Positions 35,586-44,697 of a DNA stretch of 64,000 nt are shown here, piece by piece. The stretch spans positions 1 to 64,000 of the forward strand of contig CANMHT010000012.1 of assembly GCA_947497755.1 (NCBI GenBank), in the 5' to 3' direction. Source of the stretch: an uncultured Polaribacter sp. Lineage in GTDB: Bacteria > Bacteroidota > Bacteroidia > Flavobacteriales > Flavobacteriaceae. A program made the position numbers and the translations under genes. The notes under the pieces were generated by a model, which was not told the DNA's origin, did not search any database, and worked only from the letters and a program-made list of their open reading frames with translations. Each line of letters begins with the position of its first letter. The first letter of the stretch is position 1.

Positions 35586-35759
35586 CTAGCTATTCAAAAT
35601 CTCTATATTATCTCTATAAATTTTGTTAGCTGTAATTTGAGCATACGTTGAACATTGTGTCATCGTTCCATGTCTTTGAGGTGCTGGAATTCTTATACCT
35701 TGATAAGTTCCGCCCCCGTTTAGAATCATTGTTTTAATTTCATTTATTATTAAATTCAT
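35586..35759 (-). CDS. Possible small peptide with GGG segment
   Basis: 57 aa from the ATG at 35759 (MNLIINEIKTMILNGGGTYQ); the frame opens at 35798. A short leader-like helix is followed by GGG and a Gln/Thr/Pro-rich tail (GIRIPAPQRHGTMTQC). The layout resembles double-glycine leader peptides, but there is only one Cys and no maturation or export gene beside it, so this is not claimed. It may also be a decayed gene. It lies upstream of the mobilization operon on the same strand. Confidence 0.35.
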   Translation of the reverse strand: MNLIINEIKTMILNGGGTYQGIRIPAPQRHGTMTQCSTYAQITANKIYRDNIEILNS

Positions 35760-35949
35760 CTTTGAAATTTTATAACTTCTTAGCGCGCTTGAAATCAATT
35801 AATTAAACATTATTATATATCTGAATAACAATGCAAACATGAATAAGAAATCAAAGAAAAAAAGGAAATGATTTGAATGATTACTTATGATTGTATTTGA
35901 TTATATTTGATAGAATCAATCAATTCTAAACAGCAGATGTAACTTAATA

Positions 35950-38361
35950 ATGACAAGTAGCGAATACAGAAAAAACGTCATCGATTTTTATAAAAATGGA
36001 AATAGAAACCTCTTAAATATTAAAGGGGAATATCCTACAATTGCTGAAATTAGAGATGCCTGTTTAAAAGCTACACAGTCACAGTTAAACATATTGGATC
36101 AAGGAATACTGTGTAATTATTTTGATGTTAGAAAAATTGAAGAAGTTACTCCAAAGCTAATTAGAGAAAACATAAACACTTATAATACTATAATCAGATC
36201 AGTAAAAATGAAAGTAGACAAAGATAATATCTTTGCACTCGATTTATTTGCTTTATTAATTGACTTTCCTGAGAGACCACTTAGAAAACACAAACATCAA
36301 TACATTAAACCATTTAGAAAAAGAGTTAAGAAGAGAAAAACTATATTCATTTCTTCTATCACTTTTCTTTTTATTATCTCACTCTTTCTCTTTAAAGAGA
36401 ATATTTCAATAGCCTTAGAAAACATAAAAGCTGATAACTTAATAAAAAAAGGCGTTCAACTTAATAAGTATGGAGAATATGATAATGCCTTGTTACATTT
36501 TGAAAAAGCACTAGAAATAATAAAGAAAAATCAAGGATTAGAAAGTAATAATGTAGCTATTATATATTTAAATTCAGCAAATGCTTTATATGATAAAAGT
36601 GCATATGATGAAGCGTTATTAAAATATAAAAAAGCTGAAGGTATTTTTAAAAAGAATCATAGTACTAGCTACAAAAAACTATCTGCTATTTATTTAGGCT
36701 TAGGAAATATTTTTGGTAAAAAACAGGAACAAGAACAGGCTATCTGGTATTATAAAAAAGCACTTGAAATTGACACAAAAAATTATGGTCTAAAAAGTTT
36801 ACCAATAATTGAAAGTTATGGAAACATTGCTGTCGCATTAAATTATCTTGGAAAATATGAGGAAGCAATTTGGTATTATAATAAAGCTATAGAAATTTGT
36901 AATAATAATAAAGACAAGACTGATCCTTATAATTATGCGTTACTTTATGAAGGCTTAGGTATAAGTTATGGAGAATTAGGGAAATATACGATTTCTAAAA
37001 ACTACCATCAAAAAGGATTAGATATTTTGAACAAACATTCTGAAAAATATACTTCAGAAATAGCCGGGAGTTATATCAACTTAGGAACAAGTGAATATAC
37101 TTTAGGAAAGTATAAAAATTCCATTGATTATTATAAAAAAGCATTAAAACTTTATAAACCTATTATAGGACTTAAACATGATAAAATCGCTTCAGTGTAC
37201 AAAAGTTTGGGACAAGTATATGGTGATTTAGGAAAATTTGAAACTGGAATTCAGTACTTGGAAAAAGCTTTAAAAATTGAAAAAGAAATTTTCGGAGTGC
37301 AAAATCCTAATATAGCCAAAACATATTCATATTTAGGTAACATCTATGAAGAATTAGCAGATTATGAAAATGCCCTTTTTTACCATAACAAAGCATTAAA
37401 TATTGATAAAACAAGTTATGGAGTAAACTCGATAAGGGCTTCTACTTCTTATACTAATATTGGTATTGTTTATTCAAAATTAGGTAAAACTGACAAAGCA
37501 CTTTTTTATCTAAAAAAAGCATTAGAAATAGATAAAAAAATATTAGGATTTGACCATCCTAACGTCACTATAAACTCATCAAATATCAAGGTGATAGAAA
37601 GTAATAATGGTTATTACAATGAAAATATTAAATTTTACACTAAAAATTTATCTGTTCTATTACAAACAATTTCTGAATCTCACCCTTTAGTTGCTGAAAA
37701 CTATAATAATCTAGCAAATTCTCATTTTGAAATTGGAAATTTTCACAAAGCAAAAGAACTGTTTCTTAAGTCTGCAGTAATCACAAAGAAAATATTTGGA
37801 GAAAATCATGTAAAATTTGCTGACAAATTAAAGAACATTGCCATTACTGATAGTGAATTAAAGAAAAATGGCTTGGCATTATTAGGTTATAAAAAAGCAC
37901 TAGAAATATATCTATTAAATTATGGTCAAGATCATCCTAAAATTGGAGCTCTTTATAATAGTTTAGGAGTCTTATATTATAAACTAAAAGAATTCAATCA
38001 AGCCAAAATATGTTTTGACATGGCTATAGGTATCTATAAAAAATACTATACTGAAAATTATAGATATGGGGAGGTTTATATAAACTTGGGCAATTTGTAT
38101 TTTGAAAAAAAAGAGTACCAAAATACTCTGACATATGAAAAAAAGGCTTTAAATATTTTTAAAACTCAATTAGACAATAACCATCCATACATAGGAATTG
38201 CTTTAAGTAGCATAATAAAAACATATAATATTTTAGGAAAAGAAAAACAAGCTAAAAAATATCAACAACAGTACGAGAAATATAATTTGAAAGTTCGAGT
38301 ACCTCTAAATTCAAAAAAATTACACTCAATAATAAGTCAAAAATATAATGAGTTAAATTAA
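35950..38361 (+). CDS. Membrane-anchored tetratricopeptide-repeat protein
   Basis: 803 aa. The N-terminal ~130 residues form a polar cytoplasmic domain (MTSSEYRKNVIDFYKNGNRN). One membrane helix (TIFISSITFLFIISLFLF) follows, then about 15 TPR/kinesin-light-chain-like repeats (for example YDNALLHFEKALEIIKKNQG; FNQAKICFDMAIGIYKKYYT) to the end. It is a protein-protein interaction scaffold. No kinase, protease or cyclase domain is present, so the partner is unknown. The TPR block is periplasmic or cytoplasmic depending on topology, which the sequence alone does not settle. Confidence 0.85.
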   Translation: MTSSEYRKNVIDFYKNGNRNLLNIKGEYPTIAEIRDACLKATQSQLNILDQGILCNYFDVRKIEEVTPKLIRENINTYNTIIRSVKMKVDKDNIFALDLFALLIDFPERPLRKHKHQYIKPFRKRVKKRKTIFISSITFLFIISLFLFKENISIALENIKADNLIKKGVQLNKYGEYDNALLHFEKALEIIKKNQGLESNNVAIIYLNSANALYDKSAYDEALLKYKKAEGIFKKNHSTSYKKLSAIYLGLGNIFGKKQEQEQAIWYYKKALEIDTKNYGLKSLPIIESYGNIAVALNYLGKYEEAIWYYNKAIEICNNNKDKTDPYNYALLYEGLGISYGELGKYTISKNYHQKGLDILNKHSEKYTSEIAGSYINLGTSEYTLGKYKNSIDYYKKALKLYKPIIGLKHDKIASVYKSLGQVYGDLGKFETGIQYLEKALKIEKEIFGVQNPNIAKTYSYLGNIYEELADYENALFYHNKALNIDKTSYGVNSIRASTSYTNIGIVYSKLGKTDKALFYLKKALEIDKKILGFDHPNVTINSSNIKVIESNNGYYNENIKFYTKNLSVLLQTISESHPLVAENYNNLANSHFEIGNFHKAKELFLKSAVITKKIFGENHVKFADKLKNIAITDSELKKNGLALLGYKKALEIYLLNYGQDHPKIGALYNSLGVLYYKLKEFNQAKICFDMAIGIYKKYYTENYRYGEVYINLGNLYFEKKEYQNTLTYEKKALNIFKTQLDNNHPYIGIALSSIIKTYNILGKEKQAKKYQQQYEKYNLKVRVPLNSKKLHSIISQKYNELN

Positions 38362-38371
38362 AAATAAAAAA

Positions 38372-38680
38372 TCACAATTTCAATCTATGATAAATCTCAC
38401 TGCTTATAAGATTAATATTCTTTTCTTTAAAAATTAATTCTCTTAAAAAACCTATTCTAAGAAAAAGACATATCATCAATAAAATAAAAGAAGAGTAGAT
38501 TCCAATCCAAGCTAATTCTAAAATAAAATTAATGAAAAGAAAAAAAGAAAAAACCATAAAAACTACATTAATAATTTTCAAACCAGATTTCAATTTTTTA
38601 ACCCCCTTTTCTTCTTTCTTTAAAAGAGTATCCAGCTCTATCACATCAAACTCCTTAAAATATTCCCTGTTTAAGATCAT
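38372..38680 (-). CDS. Small two-helix membrane protein
   Basis: 102 aa. Two central hydrophobic segments (IINVVFMVFSFFLFINFILE; IYSSFILLMICLFLRIGF) are flanked by charged ends (DTLLKKEEKGVKKLKSGLK; LIFKEKNINLISSEIYHRLK). It is convergent with the TPR gene, with a gap of 10 bp. The function is unknown. Confidence 0.65.
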   Translation of the reverse strand: MILNREYFKEFDVIELDTLLKKEEKGVKKLKSGLKIINVVFMVFSFFLFINFILELAWIGIYSSFILLMICLFLRIGFLRELIFKEKNINLISSEIYHRLKL

Positions 38681-38841
38681 ATAAAATTCTTTTTCTAAAT
38701 TCTATATCAAATTTACTTGCACTCTAGCAATAAGAAGGTTAACCACAAAGGAAGTTAGTACGAATATTAGATTTTAAAACAAATTCGACACCACTCAACC
38801 TCAAAGAGAAGTCAAAATCAAAAAATTAAATTAAAATTCTC

Positions 38842-39255
38842 TTATCTTAATAGTTTTTCACTAAATAAACCGAAAAGAAATGCCCCTAACACTGCACCTG
38901 AAATAACAAAAAGAATACTAAAGACACCATGACCAACTAATACAAACATAGGTCCTGGACAAGCTCCAACTAATGCCCAGCCCAGTCCAAAGATTGTTCC
39001 ACCAAACAAAGCTCTAATCACTCCTTTTTTCTTCACTTTAATTATGATCTTTTGACCAAGATAATTTCTAATTTTTCCATTTTTAAACAACTGCATAAAA
39101 AGCATAGAAATAACAATTGCACTTCCAATAATTCCGAACATATGAAATGATTTGAATTTAAACATTTCATAAATTCTATACCAAGAAGCTACTTCTGATT
39201 TACTTAAAATTATTCCGAAAAATACTCCGATAATTAAAAATTTTATATTTTTCAT
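38842..39255 (-). CDS. YeeE/YedE-family half-transporter (DUF6691 type)
   Basis: 137 aa with about four membrane helices. The motif GWALVGACPGPMFVLVGHG contains the reactive Cys of the CPGP type seen in the small partner of split YeeE/YedE transporters. The pair imports thiosulfate or a related reduced sulfur compound. It lies 3 bp after the larger partner, in one transcript. Confidence 0.88.
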   Translation of the reverse strand: MKNIKFLIIGVFFGIILSKSEVASWYRIYEMFKFKSFHMFGIIGSAIVISMLFMQLFKNGKIRNYLGQKIIIKVKKKGVIRALFGGTIFGLGWALVGACPGPMFVLVGHGVFSILFVISGAVLGAFLFGLFSEKLLR

Positions 39256-39258
39256 AAA

Positions 39259-39846
39259 TTAAAATATTAAAGGAATAAAAAACCAAGTCATAATTAAACC
39301 TCCAGCAAAAAAACCAACCACTGCTAATAAGGAAGGTAATTGCAAACTACTTAAACCTGTAATTGCATGCCCTGAAGTACAACCTCCTGCATAACGAGCT
39401 CCAAACCCAATCATCATACCTGCCCCCACTAAAACAATAAATCCTTTAAGTGAAAAAATATTTTCAGTTGCAAATATTTCAGTCGGAACATAGGTTTGAC
39501 CAGCATCTGCAAACCCTAAATCTGCTAATTCTGAAACCACTTCTGGGTTAATTATTACAACCTCAGTAGACATTAAAAAAGTTGAAGATAAATACCCCCC
39601 TATTATAATACCTGACACAAATAACAAACTCCATGTTTGCTTTTTCCAATCTTTTTTAAAGTAATTCGACACTTTTCCTGCTCCAGCAAGGGTACAAAAA
39701 GTCTCTAAATTAGATGAGACTCCAAAACCATGTCCAAAATAATTTAACAAAAACAAGACTAATGCTATCATCGGGCCTGCAATATACCATGCCCAGGGTT
39801 GAAAGATAAATTCCATGTATTCTAATCTATTTAAAATTTCTGACAA
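39259..39846 (-). CDS. YeeE/YedE-family sulfur transporter, large subunit
   Basis: 195 aa with about five membrane helices. Cysteine-bearing motifs [12 protein letters not shown] and [20 protein letters not shown] match the YeeE/YedE (Sulf_transp) family, in which these cysteines relay thiosulfate across the membrane. The split form with a DUF6691 partner is common in Bacteroidota, often beside sulfur-oxidising or rhodanese genes, but none is beside it here. Confidence 0.9.
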   Translation of the reverse strand: MSEILNRLEYMEFIFQPWAWYIAGPMIALVLFLLNYFGHGFGVSSNLETFCTLAGAGKVSNYFKKDWKKQTWSLLFVSGIIIGGYLSSTFLMSTEVVIINPEVVSELADLGFADAGQTYVPTEIFATENIFSLKGFIVLVGAGMMIGFGARYAGGCTSGHAITGLSSLQLPSLLAVVGFFAGGLIMTWFFIPLIF

Positions 39847-40004
39847 AAATCATTAAATAAAGACTGTATTAAACAAAGCAACAAGGTTAATTAGTATGAC
39901 ATTTAAAAAAACAAACTAACTGAGTCAAAACACACTGAAAACATCTTTCAAAAAACGAAACTATTAAATAAATAATTCGAAATAAAAAAGTTGATTAAAA
40001 AACA

Positions 40005-40529
40005 TTAATCTAAGCCCTTAACAACCCCTTCAATAGCTTTTATATCCCTTAAGGTTTTCCTATAATCTATAAATGATAATTTAAGCGTAGGTTCACTAGA
40101 TATTTGATATAAAAATTCAGAATCATACTCTTCTTTCAAAAGAACCTTTATTATATTTCTGCAATATTTAGAACTCATATTAGTTTTAATTAAAATTGAA
40201 TCTTCAGCATCTACAACCTTCATTTCTCTTATAAAAGCTACCGCTTTAAGCTTTTTAGACAAATCATACAAGTTCAGAGAAGATCTGAATGTTATAACCT
40301 GCCTAACCCACAAATTTTCATCTACCACCTCATAAGGATTTAATTTTTTTAATCCATATCTGTGAAATTAAAATAAAGGATATAGAAAGACCAAATAAAA
40401 AAAAGGACAAAAGTATATCACTAAGAATTAATCCATTATTAAAAATAAAATCAAAACTAACGTCAAGAGTCCATACCAAAAACCTGCAAAAAAGAACATT
40501 TTAACATACAGTTTAATAAAAGGATTCAT
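40005..40529 (-). pseudogene. Small membrane protein gene with two frameshifts
   Basis: From the ATG at 40529, frame 1 reads MNPFIKLYVKMFFFAGFWYG then fails. A second frame continues DVSFDFIFNNGLILSDILLS and FFLFGLSISFILIS. A third (the open 40005-40328 frame) continues FHRYGLKKLNPYEVVDENLW and on to the stop. Put together, these give a ~170-aa flavobacterial protein with two membrane helices and a conserved 'FHRY.LKK....DENL.V.Q' junction. Two single-base indels, near 40445-40465 and 40358-40368, explain the breaks. The 107-aa frame starting at GTG 40328 alone would lack both membrane helices. Either a true pseudogene or sequence errors. Confidence 0.55.
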
Positions 40530-40562
40530 GATAAATGCACTGTTATAATTTTTACCGATAAA

Positions 40563-41030
40563 TTATCTTACTTTTTCCCAAACATCTTTAGAAGGTATAG
40601 CTGCATTTGTTCCATTATGAGTTATCTCATAAAGTTCTAATTTACTATAGTTGTTGGAAAACTTAACATTCATTTTAGTCACTTCAATTTCAACCTGTCC
40701 ATTATTAGTTATCTTATGAGTTATCTCTAAAACATCTCCAACTATCTTATAATCAACATTTTTCATACTTTCTGCTGAAACACAAACATTATGGACGTTT
40801 TCTTCAAAATGATTAAAATCTAAAGTATTATTGTTTTTAAAAGTAATAGTACTTTTCTGTACACATAAACTAATATTCTCATTCGCCCCACCTCTAGAAT
40901 ACTGAGCTTTCAAAGCCCACTTCCCTTGAATCAAAACATCATAGCTTTCAACAGGATTTTTATTAGAACATCCTACAATCGCATAAGATATAATCAAAAT
41001 TAGCAGCATTACTTTTACATTTCTTTTCAT
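40563..41030 (-). CDS. Lipocalin-like lipoprotein
   Basis: 155 aa. The lipoprotein signal ends at AIVGC. The rest follows the small lipocalin-like pattern of Bacteroidota (QGKWALKAQYSRGG ... TITFKNNNTLDFNHFEENVH ... VDYKIVGDVLEITHK). Probably envelope-anchored with a beta-barrel ligand fold; the ligand is unknown. It is 33 bp upstream of the frameshifted gene on the same strand. Confidence 0.75.
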   Translation of the reverse strand: MKRNVKVMLLILIISYAIVGCSNKNPVESYDVLIQGKWALKAQYSRGGANENISLCVQKSTITFKNNNTLDFNHFEENVHNVCVSAESMKNVDYKIVGDVLEITHKITNNGQVEIEVTKMNVKFSNNYSKLELYEITHNGTNAAIPSKDVWEKVR

Positions 41031-41390
41031 TGTTTACTTAAGTTTTTCGTTACAAATATTTAATTGTTTCTACCTATCATTTTTCTATATAAAAAACGAA
41101 GAAGAAACAAACTTACCAAACAAAAAAAACTAACCTCCCTTAATAGCCTACTTAGTTGTTCAGTTATTAAAAAAACATACAAATAGCAATCAAAAAATTC
41201 AACTCAACAATTCGGAAGAAAACCCCCATTCAACCAATCCCCTCAATAAAACATCGTATAACCAAGCAACTATGTATTAATTTTAAAAATACACACTTCA
41301 TTCCCTTTCTTTCATTAGTTAAACACAACACAATTAACCACTTTTACTATCTATCAACATTGAATTGACTAGATTAAAAAAAAAGAAACT
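41031..41390. other. Divergent intergenic region before the IbrA-like gene
   Basis: Gene-free, AT-rich. It must hold the promoters of both the lipoprotein gene and the IbrA/IbrB pair, but I see no clear TAnnTTTG box or repeat. Confidence 0.4.
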
Positions 41391-42563
41391 ATGCCAAAGC
41401 AATATTTAGAAGAAGAAGTACTCACATCTACAAGAAAAAGAATAAAAAAAACCTTTGAAATATTTCCTAAAACATATGTAGCTTTTAGTGGAGGAAAAGA
41501 CAGTACAGTTATGCTTCATCTAGCGCTAGAGGAAGCAAGAAAACAAAACAAACTTCCTTTAAATGTACTATTTATCGATTTAGAAGGACAATATAAAAAA
41601 ACAATTCAACATATTGAAGAAGTCACTCTTGATTCAGATGAAATAAAATTACATTGGATTTGTTTGCCGTTAAACTTAAGAAACTCTGTTAGTGTTTTTC
41701 AACCTCATTGGAGATGTTGGGACCCAGAACAATCAAATCTATGGATTAGGTCAATGCCAAAAAACATAAATGTTATTTCAAATATTGAACAATACCCTTT
41801 CTTTCGTTTCGGTATGGAATTCGAAGAATTTGTTTATAAGTGGGGGAATTGGTTTGCAGGAAAAGAATTATGCACATGTTTACTTGGAATTCGTGCTGAC
41901 GAAAGTTTAAATAGATTTTTTTCCGTCACTAGAAATGGCTGGAAAGGCATAAACTGGATGAGCAAAGCTTCAAATAAATTAATTTTCACATACCCAATTT
42001 ACGATTGGAGAACAGAGGATATTTGGCGATATGTTGGAAAAAGAAAAATACCGTACAATAAACTTTACGACTATTTTTATCTAATAGGAATGTCTATTCA
42101 TCAAATGAGAGTATGTCAACCTTATGGAGATGACCAAAGACAAGGACTTCAATATTTTCATTCAATAGAACCAGAAACTTGGGATCGTTTAATTAAAAGA
42201 GTAAGCGGTGTTAATTTCGGATCTATCTATAGCAGTACTGCTCTCCTAGGAAGAAGAAAAGTTATTCTTCCTGAAGGAATAACATGGAAAAAATACACAG
42301 GAATACTTTTAAACTCAATGCCAGAGATTACAAGAAAACATTATTCTAAAAAAATAATCAAATTTTTAGAATGGTGGGATCAAAATGGATACCCACTTGA
42401 GTTAGTTCCAGATGAAGCTAATTTAAAACTAGAAAATACTGGTAAAATACCTTCTTGGCGAAGAATATGTAAATGCATTATTAAAAATGATTGGTGGTGC
42501 AGAAGTTTAGGATTTTGCCAAACAAAAAACACTTACAAAAACCTATATCAAAAAAAATCATGA
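41391..42563 (+). CDS. IbrA-like PP-loop (PAPS-reductase family, DUF3440) protein
   Basis: 390 aa. The PP-loop SGGKDS at 33-38 (AFSGGKDSTVMLHLALEEAR) binds ATP. The DUF3440 signature CTCLLGIRADESLNRFFSVT, followed by YPIYDWRTEDIWRYV and RVCQPYGDDQRQGLQYF, matches E. coli YbdN/IbrA rather than CysH (no CysH-type C-terminal ECG(I)H motif). IbrA works with the ParB-like IbrB in regulating phage-linked genes; the biochemical reaction is not known. Its stop overlaps the next start by 4 bp (ATGA). Confidence 0.9.
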   Translation: MPKQYLEEEVLTSTRKRIKKTFEIFPKTYVAFSGGKDSTVMLHLALEEARKQNKLPLNVLFIDLEGQYKKTIQHIEEVTLDSDEIKLHWICLPLNLRNSVSVFQPHWRCWDPEQSNLWIRSMPKNINVISNIEQYPFFRFGMEFEEFVYKWGNWFAGKELCTCLLGIRADESLNRFFSVTRNGWKGINWMSKASNKLIFTYPIYDWRTEDIWRYVGKRKIPYNKLYDYFYLIGMSIHQMRVCQPYGDDQRQGLQYFHSIEPETWDRLIKRVSGVNFGSIYSSTALLGRRKVILPEGITWKKYTGILLNSMPEITRKHYSKKIIKFLEWWDQNGYPLELVPDEANLKLENTGKIPSWRRICKCIIKNDWWCRSLGFCQTKNTYKNLYQKKS

Positions 42564-43165
42564 ATTATACTTTCAAAAAAGAAATAATAGAAATCATCAA
42601 AGAAGCTAAAATTTCACCTGATAAAACTGAACAGTTAACAAAAAAAATTAATGAAGTTCTAGATCAATATAAAGAACCTATTTCTTCAATACTATGGATC
42701 CCCATTAGCAAAATAAAATCTAATAATTACAATCCTAATAAAATGGCTACTCCAGAAAAAAAAATATTAACTCGTTCTTTACTATATCATGGAATTACAT
42801 CTCCTTTAGTAGTCCTTCCTGAAAAAGATAAACAGTACTTACTTTTAGATGGATATCACCGCTTTAAAATAATAAAAAGGGAAAAAATACTTAAAGAACG
42901 TCTAAAAAACAAAATTCCAGTAGTTGTATTAAATATAAGTAATGAAGAAGGCATTGTTGCAACAATACGCCATAACAGAGCCAGAGGAAAACATCAAATT
43001 CAACAAATGAGTGAGGTAGTTAAAACCTTAACAGAAAATGGATGGTCAACTAAAAAAATAATGAATGAATTAGGTATGGAAAATGATGAAGTCTTAAGAC
43101 TTAAACAATTTAGTGGACTAGGTAATTTATTTAAAGATGAAGATTTTTCACTCTCTTGGAAATAA
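42560..43165 (+). CDS. IbrB-like ParB-domain protein
   Basis: 201 aa from the ATG at 42560, which overlaps the IbrA-like stop (ATGA). The ParB/sulfiredoxin fold is visible in WIPISKIKSNNYNPNKMATP, SLLYHGITSPLVVLPEKDKQ and LLLDGYHRFKIIKRE, with the phosphate-binding IRHNRARGKHQIQQMSEVV. A C-terminal HTH-like part (MNELGMENDEVLRLKQFSG) follows. Matches YbdM/IbrB; probably acts with its partner as a nucleotide-using regulator. Coupled translation fixes the stoichiometry. Confidence 0.88.
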   Translation: MNYTFKKEIIEIIKEAKISPDKTEQLTKKINEVLDQYKEPISSILWIPISKIKSNNYNPNKMATPEKKILTRSLLYHGITSPLVVLPEKDKQYLLLDGYHRFKIIKREKILKERLKNKIPVVVLNISNEEGIVATIRHNRARGKHQIQQMSEVVKTLTENGWSTKKIMNELGMENDEVLRLKQFSGLGNLFKDEDFSLSWK

Positions 43166-43190
43166 TAAATTAACACCTGTTTTTACTGGA

Positions 43191-43463
43191 TTATTTATAC
43201 CTAATTTTCTTAAGTAATTTACACCTTCTTAAGTAAAATATAATAGTATAACTACTTTTACAAGAAGAACACCAAAACTTTCTAGTAAAAATAGGTATTA
43301 ATTTATAAAGTTTAGTTCTTTTTACTCTTCTTGATGTTGAGGATCCACACATAAAGCACTCCTTACCTTGCTTTTTTATCAAATCCTTATACCCTCTACG
43401 ACTATACAATTCCAAAAGAACAACTATAACTATAAAAAAAGCAATTAAGAATATAAATTCCAT
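43191..43463 (-). CDS. Small membrane protein with a zinc-ribbon-like cysteine pair set
   Basis: 90 aa. One N-terminal membrane helix (FIFLIAFFIVIVVLLELYS) is followed by CFMCGSSTSRRVKRTKLYKL and WCSSCKSSY, four cysteines in two CxxC pairs that would bind zinc on the cytoplasmic side. The function is unknown. It is convergent with the IbrB-like gene. Confidence 0.65.
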   Translation of the reverse strand: MEFIFLIAFFIVIVVLLELYSRRGYKDLIKKQGKECFMCGSSTSRRVKRTKLYKLIPIFTRKFWCSSCKSSYTIIFYLRRCKLLKKIRYK

Positions 43464-43668
43464 TTTAAAAATATTAGTTAATGCTATAACAAAAAGTAAA
43501 AAGTGCTAGATAGAAAGTAGGAAGAGAAAAGTCTTAAACCTCTAATGACTTGTTTTGAAAGATTTAGAACTAACAAAACATCTCCTCCTACTTAACTAAA
43601 AAGGAGTAAATAGCTTGAGTTAATCTAGCCCCTAATCCAAATTAAAAACAAACTATAAACTCCTACCC

Positions 43669-43953
43669 CTATTTAGAAGCTCCCTCTTTCTTTCCCCTAT
43701 TATATTTATACCTTTCAAAAAATATATTAGAACAAACTTTTTTAAAACTCTTAAAAATTTTCAAAAAGTCATCTTTTTCTTTATCAAAGGAAATTTTATT
43801 AAACCTCTCATCCTTCTGTCCACCATATACATTTATCTTATGAACCCCATATATCGCTCCTAACAAAGTCACAAGCACCATAAACTCAGTTGCATCTATT
43901 GGTAAACCAGGAGGCATAGGTGGAGGAGGTGTTGGTGGTCCTTGAAATATCAT
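43669..43953 (-). CDS. Small PID-CTERM-like membrane protein
   Basis: 94 aa. It opens with QGPPTPPPPMPPGLPIDATE and a membrane helix (FMVLVTLLGAIYGVHKI), the Pro-rich 'PPGLPID' plus TM pattern of the flavobacterial PID-CTERM sorting tail. A charged C-terminal part follows (KEKDDFLKIFKSFKKVCSNI). It may be a stand-alone version of that tail. The name is from pattern recall. Confidence 0.65.
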   Translation of the reverse strand: MIFQGPPTPPPPMPPGLPIDATEFMVLVTLLGAIYGVHKINVYGGQKDERFNKISFDKEKDDFLKIFKSFKKVCSNIFFERYKYNRGKKEGASK

Positions 43954-44607
43954 AACTGTATTTAGTATTTATTCTGAAGCAAAAGTCATAATAAACACCA
44001 AATAAAACCTATGAATTACACCTGTATAATGTACAGTAATTAAATAATCAAACTAAAATAAAGATTTACTGAACTCAGGAACAATCTAAAAATTACAGGA
44101 TATACAAAAACAAAAGAAATCTATACCACTGTCATCACACTATATTTACTTCGATAAAGTATTTATAGATATAGTAAAAAAGTAAAATACAAGATTGTAA
44201 AAATTAATTTAACTAGGTAAAACAAACTTGATTTTAAATGAAAAAGAGAGGGTAGTATAAATAAAAAAGTTCGAAAACAAACTTACAACTATACTCCTTC
44301 TCTCTAAATTAAAAACAACTTAAATTTTCTTAAAACAAAAACTAAAATTCATCTATTGATTCGAAATTGACAATATCAATTCCGTTATCTATTAAAATAG
44401 CATTTAAAAAATACTGATGATATATAAAAGGCTCTCTATTATGAAAAAGATTTTCCATATCAATACTATTAACTAATTATACATACAACAAAACTCTATA
44501 TATAACCTGAAAAAACCTTAATTAAAAGGAGATTAAGTGTTCAATCATTTAATTTCTAAACCAATAAGTTATAAAGTAAACTCTTCTTCTTTATTTATAA
44601 AAATCAT
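43954..44607. other. Gene-poor stretch before the duplicated T9SS region
   Basis: AT-rich. The only frame with sensible composition is a 38-codon minus-strand ORF (44342-44458), listed separately with low confidence. No repeats or hairpins of note. Confidence 0.4.
44342..44458 (-). CDS. Very small ORF or gene remnant (38 aa)
   Basis: MENLFHNREPFIYHQYFLNA followed by ILIDNGIDIVNFESIDEF. It has plausible protein-like composition and is probably a fragment of a lost gene; no family or upstream signal. Confidence 0.2.
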   Translation of the reverse strand: MENLFHNREPFIYHQYFLNAILIDNGIDIVNFESIDEF

Positions 44608-44697
44608 CTACTCAAAAGAAACTCCTAACACAAAAATAAAACAAGCACCTAATAGTATCGTTGTAGTTTTGTACATCTTTTTATATACTTCACTCAT
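44608..44697 (-). pseudogene. Truncated copy of the 5' end of the coiled-coil lipoprotein gene
   Basis: The frame MSEVYKKMYKTTTILLGACF-IFVLG is identical to the start of the 48084-49088 gene, then diverges into VSFE and a stop. The DNA identity begins exactly at 44622 (pairing with 49013). It shows that the duplicated block ran through the T9SS gene into the downstream neighbour and stopped 76 bp into it. Confidence 0.8.

Noticed and set aside
41391-43165. Dnd/phosphorothioation-type DNA modification system
   Set aside because: The PP-loop protein is of the DUF3440/IbrA type and only a ParB-like partner follows; no DndB, DndD or DndE homologue is seen nearby.
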